In this document: positions 1 through 7,104 of the stretch, one piece after another
Layout: every line of letters begins with the position of its first letter
Position numbering within the stretch: the first letter of the stretch is position 1
NCBI GenBank assembly: GCA_030526935.1
Contig: JAUNBY010000124.1
Location: 1 to 8,264, forward strand
Direction: 5' to 3'
Length of the DNA stretch: 8,264 nucleotides
Source of the DNA: Clostridia bacterium
GTDB taxonomy: Bacteria; Bacillota; Clostridia; Christensenellales; Aristaeellaceae
Notes under the pieces: model-generated
The model's database searches: none
Told to the model about the DNA's origin: nothing
Seen by the model: the letters and a program-made list of their open reading frames with translations, nothing else
Made by a program: the position numbers and the translations under genes

Positions 1-642
1 AAGATATTTGCCTATAGTTATCAGCGTGAGTATCATAGCGCCCGACTCGAAATATAGCTGCGACGAGTATTTATCGACAAGTTCCGGTATGCCGTGCCCG
101 TAACCGTAGCCTATGGCGTATATCGCGGCTATGCCGTATATATACGCCGAGGCCGAGCCCACCGCTATCAGGGAATCCATATTGGGGCTTAAATGCACAA
201 GAGCCTTAAATCCCCTCGTGAAAAAGGCGTGATTTATAAGAGCCACCGCTAACGCCAGAATCAGTTGAGTGAAGGCGAAGGTTATCTGATTGCCGCTTCC
301 GTGCATGAACGACGGCAGGGGCAGGCCTGTCATGTGTCCCATAGATATGTACATGAGTACGACGAGTATTATTATCGAGGATACGAGGCGCTTTTTCATG
401 CTCAGCGTTTCGTCGTTCTTCGGCGTCTCTTTTTGGGGCTTGCCGCCAGCAACTGACGCGGTATATCCGGCCTTGACGACCGCCTCCACGACCTTTGACG
501 CAACCGCGTCGCCCTCAACTTGCATGCTTCCGGCCAGCAGGTTGACGCTTACGCTCTTAACCCCTTCGACCTTCCTTACGGCCCTCTCCACATTCGCCGA
601 ACACGCGGCGCAGGTCATCCCTCCAACGGTATACTTTTGCAT
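1..642 (-). CDS. copA: Copper-exporting P1B-type ATPase, N-terminal part (runs off left edge)
   Basis: The first 214 residues of a P1B-type heavy-metal ATPase are read here; the frame is still open at base 1, so the gene continues outside the window. Residues 1-65 form one heavy-metal-associated (HMA) domain with the metal-binding motif GMTCAAC (Cys11, Cys14). A linker follows, then membrane segments at about 86-104, 119-137 and 155-177, and the start of a fourth at about 200-214 (YFESGAMILTLITIGKYL, typical of CopA). MDSLIAVGSASAY at 155-167 is also CopA-like. The actuator, CPC, DKTGT and ATP-binding regions lie beyond the edge, so Cu(I) specificity is inferred from the family. The ATG lies 3 bases after the stop of the upstream ABC gene (TGATGAATG), and its GGAGG Shine-Dalgarno sits inside that gene's last codons, so translation is probably coupled. 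No CsoR, CopY or CopZ gene is seen beside it. Confidence 0.93.
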   Translation of the reverse strand, partial: MQKYTVGGMTCAACSANVERAVRKVEGVKSVSVNLLAGSMQVEGDAVASKVVEAVVKAGYTASVAGGKPQKETPKNDETLSMKKRLVSSIIILVVLMYISMGHMTGLPLPSFMHGSGNQITFAFTQLILALAVALINHAFFTRGFKALVHLSPNMDSLIAVGSASAYIYGIAAIYAIGYGYGHGIPELVDKYSSQLYFESGAMILTLITIGKYL

Positions 643-645
643 TCA

Positions 646-2391
646 TCACACCTCCGATTGAGCGAACTGGCTCATAAACAATTCGTAGTAAAAACCTTTT
701 CTTTCCATAAGCTCGTCGTGCGTGCCCTGCTCGACTATATCCCCGTCGCGCATGACGATTATGACGTCCGCCTCGCGTATGGTGGACAATCTGTGAGCGA
801 CGATGAAACTCGTCCTGCCCTTCATCATCTTCGCGAATGAATCCTGTATCTTCAATTCGGTTCTGGTGTCGATAGACGAAGTGGCCTCGTCCAGTATGAG
901 CATGGGCGGCGTGTCGAGCATTACGCGGGCTATGCACAAAAGCTGCCTCTCGCCCTGAGAAAGCGCCTGAGCCTGTTCGTCCATGACGGTGTCGTATCCG
1001 TTGGGAAGCCTCGTTATGAACGAGTGCGCGTGAGACGCCTTACACGCCGCGATTATCTCCTCATCCGTCGCGTCGGGCTTTCCAAAGGCGACGTTCTCGC
1101 GTATGGTTCCGGGCATTATCCAGGTGTCCTGAAGCACCATGCCGTAATTGCGGCGCAGGCTTTGGCGGGTTATTTCGCGAATACATTTGCCGTCCACCGA
1201 TATGCTCCCGCCGTTCACGTCGTAAAAGCGCATCAGCAGGTTTATAAGCGTCGTCTTGCCGCATCCCGTGGGGCCTACTATGGCGGCCCTCATGCCGCTT
1301 TTTATATGCAGGTTCATGTCCTTTATAAGAGCTTTCCCCGGCTCATACCCAAACGATACGTCCTTTATATCCACGTCGCCCCGGCAATCGTCGATAGAAA
1401 CCGCTCCAACGCCGTCGGGAACTTCCTCCTCCGCCTCCAGAAACTCGAATATGCGGCCCGCGCAAGCAAGCGCGTTTTGTATCTGCGCGATTACGCCGCT
1501 TATCTCGTTAAAGGGCTTGGTGTACTGGTTGGCGTAGCTTAAAAAGCAGGTGAGCATGCCTACGCTAAGCCCTCCGCCTATGACGGACAAAGCCCCTAAT
1601 ACGGCTACGGAGGCGTAGACTATGGCGTTTACAAAGCGGGTGGACGGGTTTGTGATGGAAGAAAAGAATATCGCCCGTATTGAGCATTTCTCGAGGCGGC
1701 GGTTTATCTCGTCGAAGCGCTCCTTTACGTATTCCTCGCGCCCGAATGCCACGACAACCTTCTGGCCGTTTATCGTCTCGTCTATAAGCCCCGTCTGTTC
1801 CGCGCGAATCCGCGATTCGACGGTGAACATGTCGTAGGTATTTTTGGCTACGTAAGCCGCGACGATGAGGGACAGGGGCGTCACGAGAAGAACCACCAGG
1901 GCTATTCTCGCGTTTATCGCAAGCATTATCGCGAGCGTCCCGATTATTGCGGTTATACCGGTGAAAAGCTGCGCCATTCCCAGAAGCAGACCCTCCATGA
2001 AGCGGTCCGCGTCGGATATGACTCGGCTTACTATATCCCCCGCCGGATGCGTGTCGATATAGCCCAGCGGCAGACGCTGTATCTTTCTTATCGACTGGGC
2101 GCGTATATCCTTTACCAGATCGTAGGACAGCCTGTTGTTGACGACGTTCATGACCCACAATCCAATGACGTTGAGTATCGCCGCGACAGCCGCGAACGTC
2201 AGGTTTACTACTATGCCCTCGAAATCGACGTCGCCCGCCCCGATTATCAAATCTATCGCCCTTCCGAGTAGCACGGGTATCAAAAGCGTTAGGCCAACGG
2301 TAACGACGGCGAGCAGTATCGACAGCGTTATCTGAACCTTGTAGCCCGCCATTCTCGACATGACCTTTTTGAGAACCGCCATGCCCGTCAT
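646..2391 (-). CDS. Heterodimeric ABC exporter subunit B (consensus Walker B, degenerate signature)
   Basis: This is a 581-residue half-transporter with a type IV (exporter) membrane domain of six predicted helices (about residues 18-310) fused to an ATPase domain (about 340-575). Visible motifs are Walker A GPTGCGKTT (373-381), Q-loop Gln421, Walker B LILDE with catalytic Glu502, and switch His533 in AHRLST. The ABC signature is LSQGE (478-482) instead of LSGGQ. This matches the TM288/BmrD-like partner of a heterodimeric multidrug exporter: it supplies the catalytic Glu and His, while its altered signature faces the degenerate site of the neighbouring subunit. It overlaps that upstream partner by 4 bases (ATGA). 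The start at 2391 is supported by AAGGAGG seven bases upstream; a second ATG at 2382 is less well placed. Substrate unknown; drugs, lipids or peptides are typical for the family. Confidence 0.95.
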   Translation of the reverse strand: MTGMAVLKKVMSRMAGYKVQITLSILLAVVTVGLTLLIPVLLGRAIDLIIGAGDVDFEGIVVNLTFAAVAAILNVIGLWVMNVVNNRLSYDLVKDIRAQSIRKIQRLPLGYIDTHPAGDIVSRVISDADRFMEGLLLGMAQLFTGITAIIGTLAIMLAINARIALVVLLVTPLSLIVAAYVAKNTYDMFTVESRIRAEQTGLIDETINGQKVVVAFGREEYVKERFDEINRRLEKCSIRAIFFSSITNPSTRFVNAIVYASVAVLGALSVIGGGLSVGMLTCFLSYANQYTKPFNEISGVIAQIQNALACAGRIFEFLEAEEEVPDGVGAVSIDDCRGDVDIKDVSFGYEPGKALIKDMNLHIKSGMRAAIVGPTGCGKTTLINLLMRFYDVNGGSISVDGKCIREITRQSLRRNYGMVLQDTWIMPGTIRENVAFGKPDATDEEIIAACKASHAHSFITRLPNGYDTVMDEQAQALSQGERQLLCIARVMLDTPPMLILDEATSSIDTRTELKIQDSFAKMMKGRTSFIVAHRLSTIREADVIIVMRDGDIVEQGTHDELMERKGFYYELFMSQFAQSEV

Positions 2392-4112
2392 TTTGCCGCC
2401 TCCTTCGGAAACTGCGAATAGTATATCTCGCGATAAACCCCGCAGGTTTCCATAAGTTCTCCGTGAGTTCCAAGCCCCGCCATTTCGCCCTGGTCGAGAA
2501 CGACTATCAAATCGGCTGACAGAACGCTCGCGCAGCGCTGAGAGACTATGACGGTGGTGACGCCGCTGAGCGACGCTATGGCTTTTCGCAGTCTCGCGTC
2601 GGTCGCGAGGTCGAGAGCCGAGGCGCTGTCGTCGAGTATGAGTATTTCAGGCTTTCTCACGAGCGCGCGGGCGATCGCAAGGCGCTGCCTCTGACCGCCG
2701 GACAGGTTTTGACCCTGATAGCCTATCGCGGCGTCCAACGCTCCGGGCTTGTCCTTTACGAACTCCCACGCCTGTCCAGTTTTCAGCGCCTCTATGATTT
2801 CATCGTCCGTCGCGCTTTCCTTTCCCCAGAGCATATTCTCCCGAACCGTCCCGGTAAAGAGCACGGCCTTTTGGGGAACTACGCCGATATTGTCCCTGAG
2901 AGAATTCTGATCCCAGTCGCGCGTATCGACGCCGTTTACGAGCACGCTTCCCTCATGGGGCGCATAAAAGCCGGGTATGAGGTTTACAAGGGAGGTCTTG
3001 CCGGAGCCGGTCGAGCCTATAATTCCAACCGTCGCGCCCTTATCAACCGAGAAGGATATGCCGGTCAGGGTATCTGCCGAAGCCCGCTCGTATCTGACTG
3101 AAACGTCCCTGAACTCAATTGCGTATTTGCAGTCGGCCGCGCCCTGTTTAACGCCGTCCTTAGAAGCTACGACTTCGCTGTTGAGCATATCGCTCACGCG
3201 CGAGAAGCAGGCGAGGGACTTGGTCATGGTGATTATGAGGTTGGCGAGCTTTACAAGTTCCACCAGTATCTGCGACATATAGCTCACAAGCGCCACCACT
3301 GCCCCGGCGGTTATGACGCCCGCGTAAACGCGCTTTGCTCCGACCCAGACTATGGCGATAAGCGCCGCGTCAACTATGAGATATGTGAGCGGATTCATAA
3401 GAGCCGACAGCTTTCCCACAAAGCGCTGCATGTCGTTGAGCGCCCGGTTTTCGTTGTCGAAGCGCTCGACCTGATTTTCCTGCATATTAAACGCGCGCAC
3501 GACCCTTATGCCCGTCACATTCTGTCTGGTTATTCCAAGCACCCTGTCGAGAGCCGCCTGCGCCTTTTTGTAAAGCGGAATGGTGTATATGGTCACGGCG
3601 AATACGATTATCGCCAACAGCGGTATCGCCACGGCGAAAATCAGGGCGGCGCGCGAATCGACGGTGAACGCCATTATCATGGCGCCGAAGACTATGAAAG
3701 GCGAGCGCAGAAGCAGCCTCAACGTCAGGTTTATGCCAGTCTGCACCTGATTTATGTCGTTGGTCATGCGGTTTATCATGGTTGACGCGCCGTGGCGGTC
3801 GAGCTGGGAATAGCTATAGCCTTCTATGCGTCCCATGAGCTCGCGCCTTATCCCGCATGACGCTCCCACAGCCGCCACCGCTGAAAAGTGCTGCGCGGTT
3901 ATGGAGCTTATAAGCCCCGCCACGGCAAGCCCCGCCAACACCGCGCCCATGCGCCAGACGAGCGCGGCGTCGGAGTCTGCTATCCCGACGTCTATAATAT
4001 TCGCCACCACCAGCGGAATAAAAAGCTCCAACAGCGCCTCGAACATCTTCATCAGCGGCGCGAGTACGCATTGCCGGCGATACGGCCTTAAAAACTTCCA
4101 CAATTCCTTCAT
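2388..4112 (-). CDS. Heterodimeric ABC exporter subunit A (degenerate ATP site)
   Basis: This is a 574-residue half-transporter with six predicted membrane helices (about residues 15-300) followed by an ATPase domain (about 330-570). Motifs are Walker A GSTGSGKTS (366-374), Q-loop Gln414, canonical signature LSGGQ (470-474), and Walker B ILILD (490-494). The catalytic Glu is replaced by Asp495 and the switch His by Gln525 (SQR). Both changes are the hallmark of the TM287/BmrC-like subunit, whose own Walker A/B binds ATP but hydrolyses it poorly. With the downstream gene it should form one membrane heterodimer. Start choice: the frame is open to a GTG at 4124, but that codon lies within AGGTGG, which is an ideal Shine-Dalgarno eight bases before ATG 4112; starting there gives MKELWKFLRPYRR, a normal exporter N-terminus. 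The ATG is one base after the azlD stop (TGATATG). Substrate not determinable from sequence. Confidence 0.95.
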   Translation of the reverse strand: MKELWKFLRPYRRQCVLAPLMKMFEALLELFIPLVVANIIDVGIADSDAALVWRMGAVLAGLAVAGLISSITAQHFSAVAAVGASCGIRRELMGRIEGYSYSQLDRHGASTMINRMTNDINQVQTGINLTLRLLLRSPFIVFGAMIMAFTVDSRAALIFAVAIPLLAIIVFAVTIYTIPLYKKAQAALDRVLGITRQNVTGIRVVRAFNMQENQVERFDNENRALNDMQRFVGKLSALMNPLTYLIVDAALIAIVWVGAKRVYAGVITAGAVVALVSYMSQILVELVKLANLIITMTKSLACFSRVSDMLNSEVVASKDGVKQGAADCKYAIEFRDVSVRYERASADTLTGISFSVDKGATVGIIGSTGSGKTSLVNLIPGFYAPHEGSVLVNGVDTRDWDQNSLRDNIGVVPQKAVLFTGTVRENMLWGKESATDDEIIEALKTGQAWEFVKDKPGALDAAIGYQGQNLSGGQRQRLAIARALVRKPEILILDDSASALDLATDARLRKAIASLSGVTTVIVSQRCASVLSADLIVVLDQGEMAGLGTHGELMETCGVYREIYYSQFPKEAAK

Positions 4113-4113
4113 A

Positions 4114-4431
4114 TCAAATACCACCTGTAGCCAACTGAGTCAGAAACACCGCCGCGGCCGCGGCTAACGCCACGAGCAGAAGCGGCTTCTCGCGCCACGC
4201 CAGTATTATGGCGACCGCGAAGCCCGCCGACGCGGTTATGAGAGAACCCGTCGAATACAGTATGCCCGGAACGGTCATCGCCGTAAGCACGGCATATGGC
4301 ACATAGCAAAGAAAAGACTTGATGAAACGGCTTTTTATCTTTTTTCTTATCAAGACCATCGGAACCATTCGCGTCATATACGTAACGCCCGCCATGACCG
4401 CGAGATACGGCCAGAAATCCGCCCAATCCAT
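4114..4431 (-). CDS. azlD: AzlD-family branched-chain amino acid transport subunit
   Basis: A 105-residue, very hydrophobic protein with about four membrane segments (roughly 7-27, 38-58, 62-79 and 82-100). The conserved TRMVP (20-24) after the first helix is typical of AzlD, the small partner of AzlC. In Bacillus subtilis AzlCD exports branched-chain amino acids and confers resistance to 4-azaleucine; E. coli YgaZH is the related L-valine exporter. The frame is open upstream to 4584, but that part lies antiparallel-free inside azlC in another frame and is not protein-like. ATG 4431 is chosen because GGGAGG precedes it by seven bases and because it shares one base with the azlC stop (TGATG), a classic coupled arrangement. 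A run of six alanines (89-94 region) lies in the last helix. The exported substrate here is inferred from the family. Confidence 0.9.
   Translation of the reverse strand: MDWADFWPYLAVMAGVTYMTRMVPMVLIRKKIKSRFIKSFLCYVPYAVLTAMTVPGILYSTGSLITASAGFAVAIILAWREKPLLLVALAAAAAVFLTQLATGGI
4121..4126 (-). promoter_or_regulatory. Ribosome binding site that decides the start of ABC subunit A
   Basis: Read leftward, AGGTGG lies eight bases before ATG 4112. The GTG at 4124, the most upstream start possible in this frame, is itself part of this Shine-Dalgarno, so 4112 is the better start. Confidence 0.7.
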
Positions 4432-5126
4432 CAATCCGCCTCCCTTACCGGGTATAGCCACGCGCCCAGCCCCGCAGCTATTACGGAGCAGATGATTATC
4501 GCCATGCCGCTTGAAACCGCGCCCAGCGCGGGTATGTAGTAAAATGCCAGACACATTGCTGCGCAAACGAGGCTCACGAAGCACACGGCCTTTACTTTTT
4601 TAGCCGGAGGTACGACTATAGCCACGAACATTGCGTATATCATGATTCCAAGCGCGCTTGTGACGCCGGATGGCAATATGCTTCCCGCCACTGCTCCAAG
4701 AAGGGTTCCCGAAGCCCATCCTATATACGGCATGGTTCCAAGCCCGTAAAGATAGCTTTTCCCAAGCAGGCCCGGCTGGCTGGACGCCACCGCGAACACC
4801 TCGTCGGTATTGAAAAAGGATACCGCGAGCCTGTGGGGCGTGGTCATCGTGCCGTCGAGCTTTTGAGTGAGCGATATGGACATCAGCGAATAGCGTATGT
4901 TTATTGTAAGCTGCACCAGCGCAAGTTCGACGAGGGGCGCCAGTTTAAGCATCAGGTCAAGCCCCGCCAACTGTCCCGCGCTTGTGAGATTGGTCATGGA
5001 TATAATGGTGGCCTGCAATACCGAAAGCCCCCCGGCAACGGCGTTTATGCCGAAGGAGAACGACACCGAAAGATAGCCAAGCCCTATGGCGACGCCGTCT
5101 TTCAGTCCCCGGCGGTACTGGTTCAT
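4431..5126 (-). CDS. azlC: AzlC-family branched-chain amino acid permease
   Basis: A 231-residue multi-pass membrane protein, the usual AzlC length. Family features are the SAGQLAG stretch (49-55), INIRYSLMSISL (75-86), the NTDEVFAV segment (106-113) and the GTMPYIGWASGTLLGAVAG region (130-148). The C-terminal third (about 155-225) is two or three further helices. AzlC is the large subunit of the AzlCD exporter of branched-chain amino acids (or valine, or analogues such as azaleucine), working with the AzlD encoded immediately downstream. ATG 5126 is preferred: AGGA lies ten bases before it. A GTG at 5135 would add three residues (VRD) but has the AGGA only one base upstream. The start is 12 bases beyond the Nudix stop, so the genes are probably one transcript. 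Function at family level is secure; the actual substrate is inferred. Confidence 0.92.
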   Translation of the reverse strand: MNQYRRGLKDGVAIGLGYLSVSFSFGINAVAGGLSVLQATIISMTNLTSAGQLAGLDLMLKLAPLVELALVQLTINIRYSLMSISLTQKLDGTMTTPHRLAVSFFNTDEVFAVASSQPGLLGKSYLYGLGTMPYIGWASGTLLGAVAGSILPSGVTSALGIMIYAMFVAIVVPPAKKVKAVCFVSLVCAAMCLAFYYIPALGAVSSGMAIIICSVIAAGLGAWLYPVREAD

Positions 5127-5138
5127 ATCTCTCACGTC

Positions 5139-5747
5139 CTAATCGAATAGTACTTTCCAGTTTTCGTCTTTTTTAGCGTCGAAGCACATCTGAATCTGAG
5201 CCTTCGTCACCTTTCCGGTCGAAAGCTCCGGAAGCTCGTCAACGGCGAAAAATCCGCTCGCAGTGGTTTCAATATTGGGCTTGAAGCTCCCGCCCGTGGC
5301 GCGCGCCAGAAAAAACACCTTGCATATGGGATATATAAACCGCGGCGGATTGTTCTTGTCGCGATCCTGAATGGCGACTACCTTTTCTATCACGCAATCC
5401 ATGCCCGCTTCCTCTTTGACCTCCTTGGCGGCATTTTGGGAAAGCGTCTGCGTGACGTCGCACCAGCCGCCGGGAAGCGACCATTTTCCGTCGTTTTCGC
5501 GCACGAGAAGTATCTTGTCGTTTTCTATGACCGCCGCCCGCGTGTCAATTTTGGGCGTGGGATATCCCTCTTCGCCGCAAAAAAGCTCGAAGGCCAAGTC
5601 CTTGTCAAGCCCGGCTTTGTCCGCCAGTATATCGCGGGCTATATTCCTGAGTCTTTCGAAGCGCTCCTTGTCGTACTTGTCCTTCGTATACGCAAGCCCC
5701 GTCTGCGCGATGGCCTGCAATTCTATCGCCGTGTCGAGCCAGTTCAT
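5139..5747 (-). CDS. Nudix hydrolase with N-terminal helical domain (YjhB-like)
   Basis: A 202-residue protein. Residues 1-60 are a charged helical segment resembling the Nudix_N extension; 65-195 is the Nudix fold. The Nudix box runs from Gly94 to Met116: the metal ligands Glu109, Glu112 and Glu113 and Gly115 are present, but the first Glu of the consensus GX5EX7REUXEEXGU is Gln100 and the Arg is Lys108. From memory, similar changes are common in this Nudix_N subgroup. Such enzymes hydrolyse nucleoside diphosphate linked to another moiety; ADP-ribose is a plausible substrate for this subgroup but is not shown by the sequence. ATG 5747 is preceded by AGGGAG at eight bases. The gene follows the ApgM-like gene after a 68-base gap that contains a candidate promoter, and it leads the tightly packed transporter genes. 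Confidence 0.9.
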   Translation of the reverse strand: MNWLDTAIELQAIAQTGLAYTKDKYDKERFERLRNIARDILADKAGLDKDLAFELFCGEEGYPTPKIDTRAAVIENDKILLVRENDGKWSLPGGWCDVTQTLSQNAAKEVKEEAGMDCVIEKVVAIQDRDKNNPPRFIYPICKVFFLARATGGSFKPNIETTASGFFAVDELPELSTGKVTKAQIQMCFDAKKDENWKVLFD

Positions 5748-5772
5748 CGATACAACTCCCTATTCGCATATG

Positions 5773-5801
5773 CATATATTATCGCGTCGGCGCCCCGTCA
5801 A
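5773..5801 (-). promoter_or_regulatory. Candidate internal promoter before the Nudix-azlCD-ABC-copA genes
   Basis: Read leftward in the 68-base gap after the ApgM-like gene: -35 TTGACG (5801-5796, five of six matches), a 17-base spacer, and -10 TATATG (5778-5773, four of six). A start near 5766 would leave a short leader before the Nudix Shine-Dalgarno. I see no terminator in this gap, so read-through from the upstream promoter is also likely. Confidence 0.4.
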
Positions 5802-5815
5802 AAGGCTTAAGAGGC

Positions 5816-7039
5816 TTAACCCCCTTTTTCAAAGAACAGCCTCATGAGTTCGTCTCCCGTTTCAAGCACTTTCTCGTTTTCACAGGCTTTTTCGGTGAAC
5901 GGCCTGGATTGAGCGTTTTTTCCTTCCCTGCTGTCGTATAGGGCGAAGGGGACGGGAGTGGCGTCGTGGGTTCTCGTGGATAAAAGCGTGTAATGGTCGG
6001 GCATGAGCAATACCCTGTGATCTCCCAAAGCCTTTAGTTCGTCAAGAACCGGCCCGACTATGCGCTCATCCAGTCGCCTTATGGATTCGAGTTTGTTTTC
6101 GAGGCTTCCGTCGTGGCTCATCTCGTCGGGGGCTTCCAGGTGTATCAACGCGAAGTCATATCCGTTTTTCAGTCCCTCTATGGCCGTTTGCGCCTTTTTT
6201 TCGTAATCGGTGTCCAACAGTCCCGTCGCCCATGGATAATCCGGCGCGTCGAGGCCGCCTAGCCGCGCGATGCCCTTTACAAGAGGTACCGCCGATATGA
6301 CAAGCCCCTTAACCGCGTATTTATCGGCGAAGTTCTCCAAAGTGCATACCGTCCCCGCGCCCCAGAGCCACGCGCAGTTTGCGGGCAAAAGTCCCCGCTT
6401 CCGGCGCGATTCGTTTATCGGATGGTGGTTAAGCGATTCAAACGACGCCTTTTCAATCTCGAATATTGCCTGTTTCATGGTTCCGTCCGGGAGGAAATCT
6501 TCGATGCGGCGTCCCACTATGTCGTGCGGGGGAGCGAGTATAAAGCCCGCGTCGTCGCATACGAGCACCGCCGCGTGTCTGAAGGTGTTTGTGGGATAGA
6601 CGACAAGTCCGTATTTTTTCATGACCTGCGAGAAACCGCCGTCGTTTATAAGCGAGGTTATTATCCCAAACGCCTCGTCGCCCTCGATGCCCCCGCCGTT
6701 GTGCGAAAGCATGATTCCGCCGGGAAAGCCTTCTTCAGACACCGCCGCAAGGTTTAACCTGAAGCATACCTCTCCCTTTTTGAGCTTTACGCCCATGCCC
6801 GCCGCCTCGAGCGGCGAGCGCCCCGTGAACACTTTAGAAGTGTCGTTTCCCAACAGAGTTAAAAACGCGACGTCGCTTCCCGGGGAAAACTCCGGCGGGC
6901 AGGAACGCAGCCTTCCGAGCTTTCCGGAGGCGATTTCGGCAAAGCTTCGCGGCGCGAGATACTCAAGCGGGGTTTTATTTCCGATTTCCGCAATGGGCAT
7001 ATCCGCCATGCCGTCGCCAATTATCATCACATATTTCAT
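5816..7039 (-). CDS. apgM: ApgM-type cofactor-independent phosphoglycerate mutase family protein (possible homoserine kinase)
   Basis: A 407-residue cytosolic enzyme of the alkaline phosphatase superfamily. Metal-site and active-site features are GDGMAD (8-13, Asp9), PGSDV with the likely nucleophile Ser55 (53-57), APPHDI (169-174), HPINESRRKRGLLPAN (206-221), WLWGAG (224-229), HLEAPDEMSHDG (300-311; Asp305, His309), PDH (347-349) and THDATPVPF (357-365). The family either interconverts 2- and 3-phosphoglycerate (archaeal-type ApgM) or, for a bacterial clade with the PPHDI motif, has been proposed to act as homoserine kinase. The present sequence resembles the latter clade, so the symbol denotes the family only. 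Unusual positions are Phe59 and Asn65, where Asn/His and Tyr are usual. The frame is open to 7096, but ATG 7039 is chosen: GAGAGG lies seven bases upstream and MKYVMIIGDG is the normal family N-terminus. It is first gene of the leftward unit. Confidence 0.9.
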   Translation of the reverse strand: MKYVMIIGDGMADMPIAEIGNKTPLEYLAPRSFAEIASGKLGRLRSCPPEFSPGSDVAFLTLLGNDTSKVFTGRSPLEAAGMGVKLKKGEVCFRLNLAAVSEEGFPGGIMLSHNGGGIEGDEAFGIITSLINDGGFSQVMKKYGLVVYPTNTFRHAAVLVCDDAGFILAPPHDIVGRRIEDFLPDGTMKQAIFEIEKASFESLNHHPINESRRKRGLLPANCAWLWGAGTVCTLENFADKYAVKGLVISAVPLVKGIARLGGLDAPDYPWATGLLDTDYEKKAQTAIEGLKNGYDFALIHLEAPDEMSHDGSLENKLESIRRLDERIVGPVLDELKALGDHRVLLMPDHYTLLSTRTHDATPVPFALYDSREGKNAQSRPFTEKACENEKVLETGDELMRLFFEKGG

Positions 7040-7052
7040 GCGCTTACCTCTC

Positions 7053-7081
7053 TTGCCAAAAGATGAAAAATGAGCTATAAT
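7053..7081 (+). promoter_or_regulatory. Sigma-A promoter for yhaM
   Basis: The -35 box is TTGCCA (7053-7058, five of six matches), the spacer is exactly 17 bases, and the -10 box is a perfect TATAAT (7076-7081). Transcription would start near 7088, giving a 5' leader of about 66 bases before the yhaM ATG. The spacer holds an A-rich stretch. Confidence 0.8.
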
Positions 7082-7104
7082 AAGCCAATCGCACACATTA
7101 TAGC
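7074..7104. repeat. Inverted repeat made of the two opposing -10 boxes
   Basis: GCTATAAT (7074-7081) and ATTATAGC (7097-7104) are perfect 8-base inverted copies separated by 15 bases, with the centre near 7089. Each arm contains the -10 box of one of the two facing promoters, so the predicted start points nearly coincide at the dyad centre. Confidence 0.85.

Noticed and set aside
1024..1542. 172-codon rightward open frame antisense to the ABC subunit B gene
   Set aside because: The composition is that of a reverse-strand shadow of a GC-biased gene, and there is no Shine-Dalgarno or recognisable motif.
1565..2473. 302-codon leftward open frame overlapping the ABC subunit B gene
   Set aside because: It is an out-of-frame shadow: very Arg-rich, no family motifs, and it lies wholly across the strongly motif-supported ABC genes.
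4150..4166. GC-only palindrome CCGCGGCCGCGG within azlD
   Set aside because: It encodes the alanine run in the last azlD helix (GCN codons), which explains the composition without any regulatory role.
5802..5820. TTAAG-CCT-CTTAA mini-hairpin after the ApgM-like stop as a terminator
   Set aside because: The stem is only 5 bp and mostly A/T, with a four-T run after GCC; it is too weak to call, so read-through is assumed.
5371..5847. 158-codon rightward open frame antisense to the Nudix gene
   Set aside because: It is Ser/Pro-rich and low in motifs, and it runs through the intergenic promoter region and into the next gene's tail; the Nudix frame explains the sequence.
7040..7096. N-terminal extension of the ApgM-like frame up to 7096
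   Set aside because: The added 19 residues have no family counterpart and no good ribosome site. They would begin upstream of the predicted transcription start near 7090.
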